Below are positions 1-7,264 of a stretch of DNA of 27,306 nucleotides, piece after piece. The DNA is taken from the NCBI GenBank assembly GCA_965369945.1, contig CBDUST010000022.1, positions 1-27,306 of the forward strand. The letters run 5' to 3'. This stretch comes from JADFNO01 sp965369945 (GTDB lineage: Bacteria > Planctomycetota > Phycisphaerae > Phycisphaerales > SM1A02). Both the position numbers and the translations under genes were made by a program. The notes beneath the pieces are model-generated. The model was not told where the DNA came from, searched no databases, and saw only the letters and a list, made by a program, of their open reading frames with translations. The stretch's first letter is position 1. Each line of letters starts with the position of its first letter.

Positions 1-474
1 AAGAGTGTCGATGTAGCAAAGCGTGTGCTGGAGCATCTTGGCGTGCTGAAGGAGATCGAGGCTCCGGACGCGGCGGCCCGGACAACGCCCGGTTCCGACT
101 CGATCAAAGCGTTGTCCCCATTGTGCCGATACGCGATTTGCCTCGCGCCGGGGCTTGCCAGCCCAAGGCGATATTTCGTACTCGATTGGAAACCGCTGGC
201 ACGGATGGACACCCAAGCACGGCAGGCCATCGTTGAGTTACTCTCGGACCGGATCGTCTTCGTGACATCAACTCAGATGCCCGACGAGTTACTTTCGCAT
301 GCCTCACTCGTCATCGTCCTGGACGGATCGGTGATCCGTGGTCTCGGCGACGCGCAGTGGTACCGTTCGCTCAACGACGATTCGCGTGGCCACCTCCAGC
401 TGGTCGGTGCAGGGGGCACACTGGATGAGAGCAACGACGAGGATATTGACGATGACGAAATGGACGAGATCTAG
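1..474 (+). CDS. C-terminal part of a degenerate ABC-transporter ATPase-like protein (5' truncated by window)
   Basis: The frame is open from base 1, so the gene begins upstream; the GTG at 25 is only an internal candidate start. The visible part follows the order of the C-terminal half of an ABC ATPase: a signature-like LSPLCR, a Walker-B-like stretch YFVLDW, a D-loop-like ARMDTQAR, an H-loop-like VFVTSTQM, then LVIVLDGSVIRGLGDAQWY, which resembles the usual end of the domain. The key residues are not canonical: the signature glycines are missing, Trp stands where the catalytic Glu after Walker B is expected, and Thr stands at the H-loop His. The protein ends in a very acidic tail (DESNDEDIDDDEMDEI). 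ABC ATPases of the Wzt/KpsT type often sit beside glycan genes, so a role in polysaccharide export is plausible, but the half seen here would probably not hydrolyse ATP. Family assignment is by eye from a partial protein. Confidence 0.5.
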   Translation, partial: KSVDVAKRVLEHLGVLKEIEAPDAAARTTPGSDSIKALSPLCRYAICLAPGLASPRRYFVLDWKPLARMDTQARQAIVELLSDRIVFVTSTQMPDELLSHASLVIVLDGSVIRGLGDAQWYRSLNDDSRGHLQLVGAGGTLDESNDEDIDDDEMDEI

Positions 475-521
475 ACCAAGCTCCGGCTCACCGGGCCATC
501 GTGCTGTTCACTTCCAACGTC

Positions 522-530
522 TGGTATACT
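522..530 (+). promoter_or_regulatory. Candidate extended -10 promoter (TGG-TATACT)
   Basis: TATACT (525-530) is preceded by TGG, an extended -10 arrangement, in the 63-bp gap before the gene at 538. The hexamer ends 7 nt before the ATG, so transcription would start almost at the start codon, and no Shine-Dalgarno sequence is seen. No convincing -35 is present. The prediction is by eye. Confidence 0.4.
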
Positions 531-537
531 GCAGCCG

Positions 538-1425
538 ATGTTCGATCACACCGACCGCCTCAAGGAAATATTCGCTCCCCCTATCAATCCGGGCAACGAG
601 CCGGTGGCCAACTTCCCGCTCGGTTGGTATGAGGAGTTTCTGCAGCGCATCATCGAGCTGGAAATTCAGGTCATCACCTACAAAGACCTCTTTGCCGACA
701 GTGATGATTGGGATTACCGGTCGAACTACAAGCGGGAGTTCGCCGCCTGGCGCAAGACGGTCAGTGATCCGAACAAACGCTACCTTCTGATCCAGCACGA
801 CGTCGACAACCATCCGTTGTTCACGAAGCGGATGGTCGCGATGGAAGCGGTCCACGGTATTCGATCCAACATTTTCATATTTCGGCAGCGGTATTCAAAA
901 ACGACAAGCGACCCGCCTTATGAGGTCGATCACGAGTTCTTCGAGGAGGCTCAGCGGCGCGGATTCGTCATCGCCTATCACCAGAACGCATTGCCCTTGG
1001 CCGGTTTCGACCCGCAGCGAGCCGTGGAGCAGTATCGATCGGATGTGGAGCATCTTCGTCAGCTCTACGACATCTCATTCGTCGTGCCGCACGGAGGCGT
1101 CGGTGTGGAGCTTGACGGTCGGATGATCTACAACCTGGATGTGTCGATGCCTCCGGAGTTCGAGGAAAACTTGCGCTGGGTATACAATGGCCACAGCGTA
1201 CGATTCACCGATCGGTTTAGTGACGGCGGGCTGCGCAAGACGCGCGACATGAAACGGATCAAGAACTTCGATCTGGTGGGGAAATTCCTAGACCACCTCA
1301 AGCCGGGCACACGCAACTTCTGCCTGATTCATCCGCAACGATGGGGGTACAACGTCGATCCGCAGCAGAATCCACTGCTTGCTGAGGAGTCTTGGTATCA
1401 GGAAGTGCTCAAATGCTTTCACTAG
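538..1425 (+). CDS. NodB-like polysaccharide deacetylase-fold protein
   Basis: The 295-residue protein has a motif ladder resembling a carbohydrate-esterase-4 (NodB) fold: LIQHDVD (HDVD at 87-90, motif 1), AYHQNAL (147-152, motif 2 position), VPHGG (183-187), FSDGG (227-231) and LIHP (263-266). The first Asp-x-Asp would supply the base and a metal ligand; the usual HxxxH motif is replaced by YHxN, so metal binding or chemistry may differ from classical deacetylases. No signal peptide or membrane segment is visible, so it probably acts in the cytoplasm on a glycan precursor or lipid-linked sugar. The 669-residue protein starting at 2464 carries the same motif set, so the two are paralogues. 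A sulfotransferase gene follows. The ATG at 538 is chosen from the motif spacing and the -10-like element just upstream. Deacetylase activity is an inference. Confidence 0.72.
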   Translation: MFDHTDRLKEIFAPPINPGNEPVANFPLGWYEEFLQRIIELEIQVITYKDLFADSDDWDYRSNYKREFAAWRKTVSDPNKRYLLIQHDVDNHPLFTKRMVAMEAVHGIRSNIFIFRQRYSKTTSDPPYEVDHEFFEEAQRRGFVIAYHQNALPLAGFDPQRAVEQYRSDVEHLRQLYDISFVVPHGGVGVELDGRMIYNLDVSMPPEFEENLRWVYNGHSVRFTDRFSDGGLRKTRDMKRIKNFDLVGKFLDHLKPGTRNFCLIHPQRWGYNVDPQQNPLLAEESWYQEVLKCFH

Positions 1426-1561
1426 AGGACGGCTGCGCGAGTAAAAGGCGGGGACCCAGACGGCCGTTTGTCTGCCCACGCGCTGCGGACGCTCTATAGT
1501 AACGACCCATCGACTGTTGCCTGCCGTGCGGGTAGCAGATTACCCAGGAGTCGACCGCGAA

Positions 1562-2464
1562 ATGAAGCGCATCTTCGTTCGAGGCATCAGCCGTTCCGGC
1601 GGCACGCTCATGGCCACTGTGTTGGACGCCCATCCGCAAGTCGCGATGTGCTATGAGATCTATCAGCATCTATTGGCACCACCTCAGGGTGGGCAAGACA
1701 ACGCGTCAAGATTCCTGGCCGAACTCGACGCTGCGGTGTGCAAGGGCGGGCGGTTCGCTCGTCGCTCGCCGTTGGCCGAGATCAAGGACCGTGACCTGCG
1801 AACGTTCGCGGCGCGAGCCGTTCGGTCAGGTATCGATCACCCAAAACTTCGTTCGATGCTGGAAGAACATACTGCCGCCGGCTATGACTTCTCAACATTC
1901 AAAGATCGCATGTTCTTTATCGAACAGCTTGCTGTCGTGAAGATGCAGCGCGAGGCCAAGGTGCATTGGGGATCAAAGATTGCTTCCGTCTACGCCGAAC
2001 TCGCTGAACTCTATCCCGACTCGTCGTACTTCCTCTACATGCTGCGAGATGGTCGCGACGTGGCGGCTTCCCGCAAGAAAGTGGGGAGTTTCGATCAGTC
2101 GATCGATCATATTGCAAGAAACTGGGAGCGTCAGGCACAGAAGTTCCAGCGTTTTTCCGAGCAACCGGGCATTCGGGCGCGTTTCGTTCGCTATGAAAGT
2201 CTGACATCGGATCCAGAAGATGAGTTGAGGCAAATCACTGACTTCCTCGGCCTGCCGTGGGACGATCGGCTGCTATCCTTCCATGACCAGAAGCTAACGA
2301 TCTATGCGAATGCGACCGGACACCTCTCCGCTGATCAAGTCGCTCAACCCATCAATACCAGCAGTGTCGGGCGCTGGCAGCGTGATCTCACCGCTGAAGA
2401 AGTCGGCGCGTTTGAAGTCGTCGCTGGATCAGCGCTGACTGACTTTGGGTACGAGCGGAGCTGA
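1562..2464 (+). CDS. PAPS-dependent sulfotransferase family protein
   Basis: The 300-residue protein matches the sulfotransferase fold. The 5'-phosphosulfate loop is in the segment RGISRSGGTLM near the N terminus, with YEIY at 31-34, and the 3'-phosphate-binding segment is LRDGRDVAASR (161-171). A C-terminal GRWQRDLTAEE block is shared with the paralogue at 4470. It would transfer sulfate from PAPS to a sugar or other acceptor. The ATG at 1562 is preferred because AGGAG (1542-1546) lies about 15 nt before it and the protein then starts MKRIFVRG; the frame is open to a TTG at 1517. The stop overlaps the next ATG by one base (TGATG), implying translational coupling. A TATAGT at 1495-1500 could be a -10 but lacks a clear -35. 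The acceptor is unknown; the neighbouring deacetylase-like genes suggest a glycan. Confidence 0.85.
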   Translation: MKRIFVRGISRSGGTLMATVLDAHPQVAMCYEIYQHLLAPPQGGQDNASRFLAELDAAVCKGGRFARRSPLAEIKDRDLRTFAARAVRSGIDHPKLRSMLEEHTAAGYDFSTFKDRMFFIEQLAVVKMQREAKVHWGSKIASVYAELAELYPDSSYFLYMLRDGRDVAASRKKVGSFDQSIDHIARNWERQAQKFQRFSEQPGIRARFVRYESLTSDPEDELRQITDFLGLPWDDRLLSFHDQKLTIYANATGHLSADQVAQPINTSSVGRWQRDLTAEEVGAFEVVAGSALTDFGYERS

Positions 2465-4473
2465 TGATGTTGACGGCCGCCGCTGATAAGGCAACCGAGA
2501 GTAGACCTTACATCCGGCTGGCGACGCCTGATGCGCAGTATCTAGATGGCGAAGCGATTGAAATACTCGTCCATCCCCCTGATGCGGCGCACTTTGATTT
2601 TCGGATCATTGCAATCGGCCGCGGTGAGGCTGTTCGCGAGCAACAATCAACGAACCGACTTCGATTGAAACAAGGGCTACCGCCCGGCCAATATGAACTC
2701 AACGCTCGTGTGGCCATGCACAGCGATCGCGCTGAGCCGCAGTGGTCCGCATGGTCAATGCGGTTGCCGCTCACTGTGCACCGTGCCGATCAAACGGATC
2801 ATGTTCAGCAGCTGCGCCAGTGGGAACATCGTCTCTCGCTGATCGTCGATCATGATGCTAACGGCCTGGGCATGATGAACGATCCGCTGGCGTATCCGCC
2901 TTCCTATCCGGCTGGTGAGAAGACGCGTTGGTTTCGATCGCCGGTGTACGAAGGATCGTCCACGTTACTCAATGAGGGTGCTGAGTTTTATCGCGATCCG
3001 ATGGCGTACCTCTTGCGCTGCGTTGAGCGACTTGTTGATCGCGATGTGGGTTTCATCACCTGGCACGATTTATTAGACGGGATGGCGATCGAGGACGGGA
3101 CGAGCGTGCTGATTCAATTCGATATGGATGGCGGGCCGAATTCAATGATGCGATTGATCGACCCGCTGCTGGAAATGGGTGTTCGCGCATCGATCATGCT
3201 TCACCGCCAATCGTACGATTGGTACGAAACTCGGTTTGAAGACTTGAATGTCGATGCGCTGAAGCGCGCCGAAGCGGCGGGCTGGTGTATTGGGTATCAC
3301 AACAACGCGCTGAACAACACGCAGCGACTTGATCGATTCGGCGACTACAGCCCGCAGGTGATGGCCGAGGCGGCGCAGCGCTTTGCCGATGACGTCGCCT
3401 TCCTCAAACAACACCTTGACATTCGCATTTACACCAACCACGGCGGGAACGTGCTGAACTATCGCCTTGATCCGCCGCCGGAAGCTGAGGTCGTATGTGT
3501 TGATCGCACCAATACCCAGCTTTGGCAGCCCTTGCGCAGCATGTTCAGCGACGGCGGATTCACCGCTCGCCCCCATCCACTGAGTCAGCGCATCGAAGCG
3601 CTTCCCGACGGTCTCCATTTCTTCCGGATTCATCCGGTGAAGTATGCGAATTTCTATGAGCCGTGGGACTTCCCGCCGTTGGTACTCGACGATGCCATTC
3701 AGCGCGGCGTTGAACCGACACCTCAGCTCGGAGCGTGGATCGAAAGTGAGACGGCAAAACAAAACAAGTGGCTCGATCATCGCCGCAATCACAGACTCGT
3801 TGGGCGGTTCTCCCATGCCCAGCCTGACAAACCCGTCAGTCGAAGCTTCCAATCGACTGCCGAGATTGAAGCGCTAATCACGCATCACCGTTCACAGCGC
3901 AAAGCAGTCTTTGCACGAGAATACCCAGCTGCCGATGGTGATCCGCGTGTGTTCTGGTGGCGTATGCTCAGCACATACGCTCCTCAGCATGGCGAGATTC
4001 TGAATGTCGGCGCGTTGCCGCCCGATCGGCGAGACGAGACAACCGATTTTCTGTTACCGCAGGTGAAGGTGGTGGAGTTGGATGTTGATCCGGATCGTGA
4101 GCCGGACGTCTTGGCCGACATCACCGATCCGCCCGACGATCTGCACCGCCGATTCGCCGGCGTCTTCCTGATGGGGCTTGCCTACATTCACTCGCCCGGC
4201 AAAGCGATCGATGCCTGCTACGATCTTGTCACCGACGCAGGTGTAGGGTTGTTCGGTTTCCCGGACGATACCCATCCCAGACGCGGCGCGATGTGGGATC
4301 CAACCCATCGACCACGTTGGCGCAGAGATCTCGAACCGTTACAGGATGTCGGCCTCAAAGGGAATCTCTGGTCGTTCGATCCGGACGGTCTATCCGATCT
4401 GTTTCACAAGTGGCAGGACGTGTCGATCGAGAACTTCTCCCAATACTGGTTTGTGGTGTGCCGAAGGAAATGA
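2464..4473 (+). CDS. Three-part protein: N-terminal beta domain, NodB-like domain, C-terminal methyltransferase-like domain
   Basis: Residues about 14-106 look like a beta-sandwich of the kind often used for binding. Residues about 175-405 repeat the motif ladder of the 538 gene: LIQFDMD (216-222), GYHNNAL (277-283), NHGG (325-328), FSDGG (361-365) and RIHP (388-391). Residues about 505-665 resemble a class I methyltransferase: ILNVGALPP (512-520) stands at the SAM-loop position and VVELDVDPD (536-544) at the acidic strand, but the glycine-rich GxGxG is reduced, so SAM binding is uncertain. At 669 residues it is more than twice as long as its paralogue. There is no signal peptide. It is coupled to the upstream sulfotransferase by TGATG and overlaps the next sulfotransferase by ATGA, so all three are probably translated together. 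It may modify the same glycan in two ways, or the methyltransferase-like part may only bind. Confidence 0.75.
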   Translation: MMLTAAADKATESRPYIRLATPDAQYLDGEAIEILVHPPDAAHFDFRIIAIGRGEAVREQQSTNRLRLKQGLPPGQYELNARVAMHSDRAEPQWSAWSMRLPLTVHRADQTDHVQQLRQWEHRLSLIVDHDANGLGMMNDPLAYPPSYPAGEKTRWFRSPVYEGSSTLLNEGAEFYRDPMAYLLRCVERLVDRDVGFITWHDLLDGMAIEDGTSVLIQFDMDGGPNSMMRLIDPLLEMGVRASIMLHRQSYDWYETRFEDLNVDALKRAEAAGWCIGYHNNALNNTQRLDRFGDYSPQVMAEAAQRFADDVAFLKQHLDIRIYTNHGGNVLNYRLDPPPEAEVVCVDRTNTQLWQPLRSMFSDGGFTARPHPLSQRIEALPDGLHFFRIHPVKYANFYEPWDFPPLVLDDAIQRGVEPTPQLGAWIESETAKQNKWLDHRRNHRLVGRFSHAQPDKPVSRSFQSTAEIEALITHHRSQRKAVFAREYPAADGDPRVFWWRMLSTYAPQHGEILNVGALPPDRRDETTDFLLPQVKVVELDVDPDREPDVLADITDPPDDLHRRFAGVFLMGLAYIHSPGKAIDACYDLVTDAGVGLFGFPDDTHPRRGAMWDPTHRPRWRRDLEPLQDVGLKGNLWSFDPDGLSDLFHKWQDVSIENFSQYWFVVCRRK

Positions 4474-5393
4474 CGATTGCGCCTGTCTTTTTGCGCCCGG
4501 TTGGTCGAAGCGGCGGAACGCTGTTCGTTACGATGCTTGATGCGCATCCTGAGATGGCGATGTCGTATGAGATTTACGAGGATCGGTTGCTTGATGGCTC
4601 CGGCAAGCCGATGGACCCGCAGACGATCGCGGATGAACTTGAGCAATGTCGCCCAGCGGATGACAACCAAGACGGCTGGATCAAGGCTCTTGCGGATCGG
4701 AATTTGCAGGTGTTCATGTGGCGGGCGCGCCGGGCCGGGCTTGATGTTGACGAAGTGCTTACGCAAATTCAGCAATTCGCCGAGGCGAGCGACTCACTCG
4801 AAACAATTGACAGTCGGCTGGAACTTATCGACCGACTGATGATCTACAAAATGACCAAGCTTGGAAAGACGGTGTGGGGAGGCAAGGCCGCGGTTGATCC
4901 GCGAGCGCTCCACAATCGACATCCGGATGCATCATTTTTCATCATGGTGCGCGACGGCCGAGATATCCTGGCCAGCCGATTGAACACCGGCGACTTCGAG
5001 ACCGACCCCCGGAAGGTAGCGCATGAGTGGGTTGAGATGCTCAATGATTTTCATGCGTTTGCTTCGCAATCCAACGTGCGCGCCATGGAAGTTCGATACG
5101 AACAGTTGGTGCATGAACCGGAGCTCGTCTTGCGGGAAGTGTGTGATCACGTTGGCGTGGGTTATTCGCCGTTGATGCTGTCCTATCACGAACGGGATAT
5201 GTCGCTGTTTCGTAATCCCTACGGCCATCTTTCGCATAACCAGATCGCGCGCGGGCTGAACGCCCACACGATCGGCCGATGGCGACGCGATCTTTCCGCT
5301 GAGCAGGTCGATGCGTTTTGTGAAGTGGCGGGCGATCTGCTCGACAAGCTTGGCTACCTCAGCGCAGACTCCCAAACGATCTTGCACAGCTGA
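4470..5393 (+). CDS. PAPS-dependent sulfotransferase family protein (second copy)
   Basis: The 307-residue protein is a paralogue of the sulfotransferase at 1562. It has the phosphosulfate loop GRSGGTL (12-18), LDAHPEMAMSYEIYED (23-38), the 3'-phosphate segment RDGRDILASR (161-170) and a GRWRRDLSAEQ block near the C terminus. The ATG at 4470 overlaps the preceding stop as ATGA and places the PAPS loop at the expected distance from the N terminus; the frame stays open upstream to 4293, but that part is a shadow of the preceding gene. The stop is a single base away from the stop of the convergent GSCFA gene. The substrate is unknown; pairing with a NodB-like protein, as in the first module, points to a glycan. 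Confidence 0.85.
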   Translation: MTIAPVFLRPVGRSGGTLFVTMLDAHPEMAMSYEIYEDRLLDGSGKPMDPQTIADELEQCRPADDNQDGWIKALADRNLQVFMWRARRAGLDVDEVLTQIQQFAEASDSLETIDSRLELIDRLMIYKMTKLGKTVWGGKAAVDPRALHNRHPDASFFIMVRDGRDILASRLNTGDFETDPRKVAHEWVEMLNDFHAFASQSNVRAMEVRYEQLVHEPELVLREVCDHVGVGYSPLMLSYHERDMSLFRNPYGHLSHNQIARGLNAHTIGRWRRDLSAEQVDAFCEVAGDLLDKLGYLSADSQTILHS

Positions 5394-5394
5394 A

Positions 5395-6360
5395 TTAGCG
5401 CAGCACCGGTGCCGGCTTGGGCTCGACAAACCACGCTTCAAACAATTGCATGACCTGATCGACCGCCTCCGGGCGAACGTGGCGGTTGTCATCCTCGTAC
5501 GGTGTCCCTGACAAGTCGGTCACCACTTCATATGCAGGAAAGTACGTCACCCGATCACTATGGCCCGAAACCAATGCGTCGATCACCGCGCGTAGCATCG
5601 ACTTGCTCGCAATGTTGGCGATCACGCTGTTCATATCACGAAACGTCGCGCGCAGCGGCACAGGCGAAAGCGTCATAACGATGTGCCCCGTCGGATTGTT
5701 CTTCGCGAACAGGTCGAAGACGCGATTGAGGTTCGCTAGGTTCTCCTCGTAGGTCGTCACTCGAAAACCGTGAAGCGTTTCATCAAATACTTGCACGGGC
5801 GGCACAAGCGGATAAACGTAACCATCTGATTTGTGATACCAGATTTCCGCTTGCCCGATCGTGATGATTAGCACCTGGGCTTCGCTGAAGGCTTGCTGCA
5901 CGTTCTTGCGATGCTCCGCAAGCTCGCACTCCATCTCCTGGCGGCTTTCCCACGCGACACCTCTTCGATACGGATCAAGGAGGCGCATTTGGCCGTCCTC
6001 CTCAAACTCCCAGCTCGTTTCGGTCGGATTGAATTCGCCGAAGGCGCGCTCAAACTCCTGGCGGAGTGTGAAGGTGTTGTACACGCGGTCGTAGCGCGCC
6101 GAACCGGCCTCGGTGCAGGGGCCGTCCGCGGTCTCGATAAAGTTGTAGTTATTCGCTTTGAGCCAGATTTTGATCTCGCGCGCGAAACAACTTCCAATCG
6201 ACGCGATGGGAGTGTCCTGGGTCAGGTGCGGCTTGTCGGGGCGATGCTGCTTCAAGAATTCGACACTGAGCGCATCACCCTTGGGATACAACCGCCAAGG
6301 CTCGAGCTTGAGCAGCTTGACTTCACTGAGTCCGCGTCGATCGGGGTTATACGAGTACAT
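5395..6360 (-). CDS. GSCFA-domain protein (SGNH-like fold)
   Basis: The 321-residue protein contains the diagnostic IASIGSCFAREI block (GSCFA at 56-60) that names the family, followed by an acidic/aromatic region, LIITIGQAEIWY (164-175) and TLSPVPLRATF. GSCFA proteins are related to SGNH hydrolases, and the Ser of the GSCFA motif is the likely nucleophile. Several are found in polysaccharide loci, where acyl transfer or removal is suspected; the actual reaction is not known. No signal peptide or membrane segment is evident. The ATG at 6360 is adopted; no good Shine-Dalgarno sequence is seen. A repeat doublet separates it from the SGNH gene upstream on the same strand, so it may be transcribed separately. 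Confidence 0.85.
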   Translation of the reverse strand: MYSYNPDRRGLSEVKLLKLEPWRLYPKGDALSVEFLKQHRPDKPHLTQDTPIASIGSCFAREIKIWLKANNYNFIETADGPCTEAGSARYDRVYNTFTLRQEFERAFGEFNPTETSWEFEEDGQMRLLDPYRRGVAWESRQEMECELAEHRKNVQQAFSEAQVLIITIGQAEIWYHKSDGYVYPLVPPVQVFDETLHGFRVTTYEENLANLNRVFDLFAKNNPTGHIVMTLSPVPLRATFRDMNSVIANIASKSMLRAVIDALVSGHSDRVTYFPAYEVVTDLSGTPYEDDNRHVRPEAVDQVMQLFEAWFVEPKPAPVLR

Positions 6361-6372
6361 AGCGGTGAGTCG

Positions 6373-6439
6373 GTAGGGCAGGCCTTTGGCCTGCCAGTAT
6401 AAGTTCCTGGAGTAACGGCAGGCTCAAAGCCTGCCCTAC
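6373..6439. repeat. REP-like inverted doublet (two hairpins in mirror orientation)
   Basis: The outer ends are an exact 11-bp inverted repeat, GTAGGGCAGGC (6373-6383) and GCCTGCCCTAC (6429-6439). Each half is itself a hairpin: GGCAGGCC-TTT-GGCCTGCC (6377-6395, 8-bp stem) and GGCAGGC-TCAAA-GCCTGCC (6417-6435, 7-bp stem), joined by about 21 nt. This is the architecture of a REP/BIME element: short, extragenic and palindromic. It lies between two minus-strand genes, where it could also act as a transcription barrier or mRNA stabiliser. Multiplicity in the genome cannot be seen here. Confidence 0.75.
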
Positions 6440-6457
6440 GATCTGTTCCAAGTCGAA

Positions 6458-7264
6458 TTAGCACATCTTCAGAATCCGGTCCGCGACAATTCTACCCAGC
6501 AGTGCGCTGCCGGTATGTGCCAAATGCACGCCATCTCGCATTAGACACGTCTCCAGCCCGGCATCGAGGATCGGCTGGAAAAGATCGTTGATAGGAATAT
6601 CCAGTTCGGTCATGACTTCAACGGCGATCCGGTTATACAGGAAAACATCCTTGGTTAGGCGGTGTAGTTTGCGGTCGGTCGTATGCCACTGGTCGTGGAC
6701 CGGCGTATTGAGAGCCCAGATTGTGGTCTTCACTCCGGCGATATTGATCATCTCGATGATCCGCCGCAGGTTCTTGGCGTAGCTATTCGGTGATTGGTGG
6801 TACGGGCGAGGCGGCGCGCCGGGAGGGGCGGTGGCCAGATCGTGCAGCCCGGCGTTGATATGAACGATGTCAGGCTGACATGAGAGCCAATCGTTGAGAT
6901 AGTCCAGGACGCCAATTGTGCCGCCCGTATTGTGGGGAATGTGGGAGAGATTGACATAGTCGATAAGACGGTCATATGCGTGCAAACCATACCCCGTTGT
7001 GTTACAAAGCCTCATCCGGATCGAATCACCGATCAAGAGCACGCGCTTCCGACCGGGACGCTCGGCATCGGCGAGGCGATCAACAATCTGTTGTTGGCGA
7101 GATTGTTCGAACTCGTTGCGCCCCCCAAGAAGCCGGAGTCGCTTGTCCCCCTGCCTTTTAATCGTCCGTTGCAAACACAGTTTTTGCGCCGCTTCGCCTT
7201 GGAGTCGCTGCGTCGAACCATCCTTCATGCGTATTGTTGCTTCCTCTGCCGCGATATATCTCAT
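6458..7264 (-). CDS. SGNH/GDSL-type hydrolase
   Basis: The 268-residue protein shows SGNH landmarks: VLLIGDSIRMRL (block I, GDS at 79-81 with the nucleophile Ser81), HINAGLHDLA (block III position, GLHD at 139-142 where GxND is usual) and RDGVHL (block V, Asp244 and His247 in the DxxH arrangement). It is likely a carbohydrate or lipid esterase or acyltransferase. The first 70 residues are basic and charged and may form a helical extension; no signal peptide is evident. The ATG at 7264 overlaps the stop of the preceding minus-strand gene as ATGA, which decides the start; the frame is open further upstream (to 7456), but that is inside the neighbour. Substitution of Asn by His in block III is a mild oddity. 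Together with the GSCFA protein it suggests O-acyl decoration of the glycan. Confidence 0.8.
   Translation of the reverse strand: MRYIAAEEATIRMKDGSTQRLQGEAAQKLCLQRTIKRQGDKRLRLLGGRNEFEQSRQQQIVDRLADAERPGRKRVLLIGDSIRMRLCNTTGYGLHAYDRLIDYVNLSHIPHNTGGTIGVLDYLNDWLSCQPDIVHINAGLHDLATAPPGAPPRPYHQSPNSYAKNLRRIIEMINIAGVKTTIWALNTPVHDQWHTTDRKLHRLTKDVFLYNRIAVEVMTELDIPINDLFQPILDAGLETCLMRDGVHLAHTGSALLGRIVADRILKMC

Noticed and set aside
1495..1500. TATAGT as a promoter of the first sulfotransferase
   Set aside because: No -35 at proper distance; it was kept only as a remark because the gene may be co-transcribed from 525.
3142..3852. Long minus-strand reading frame of 236 codons
   Set aside because: It lies wholly within the 669-residue fusion gene and its translation shows no family motif; it is a shadow frame.
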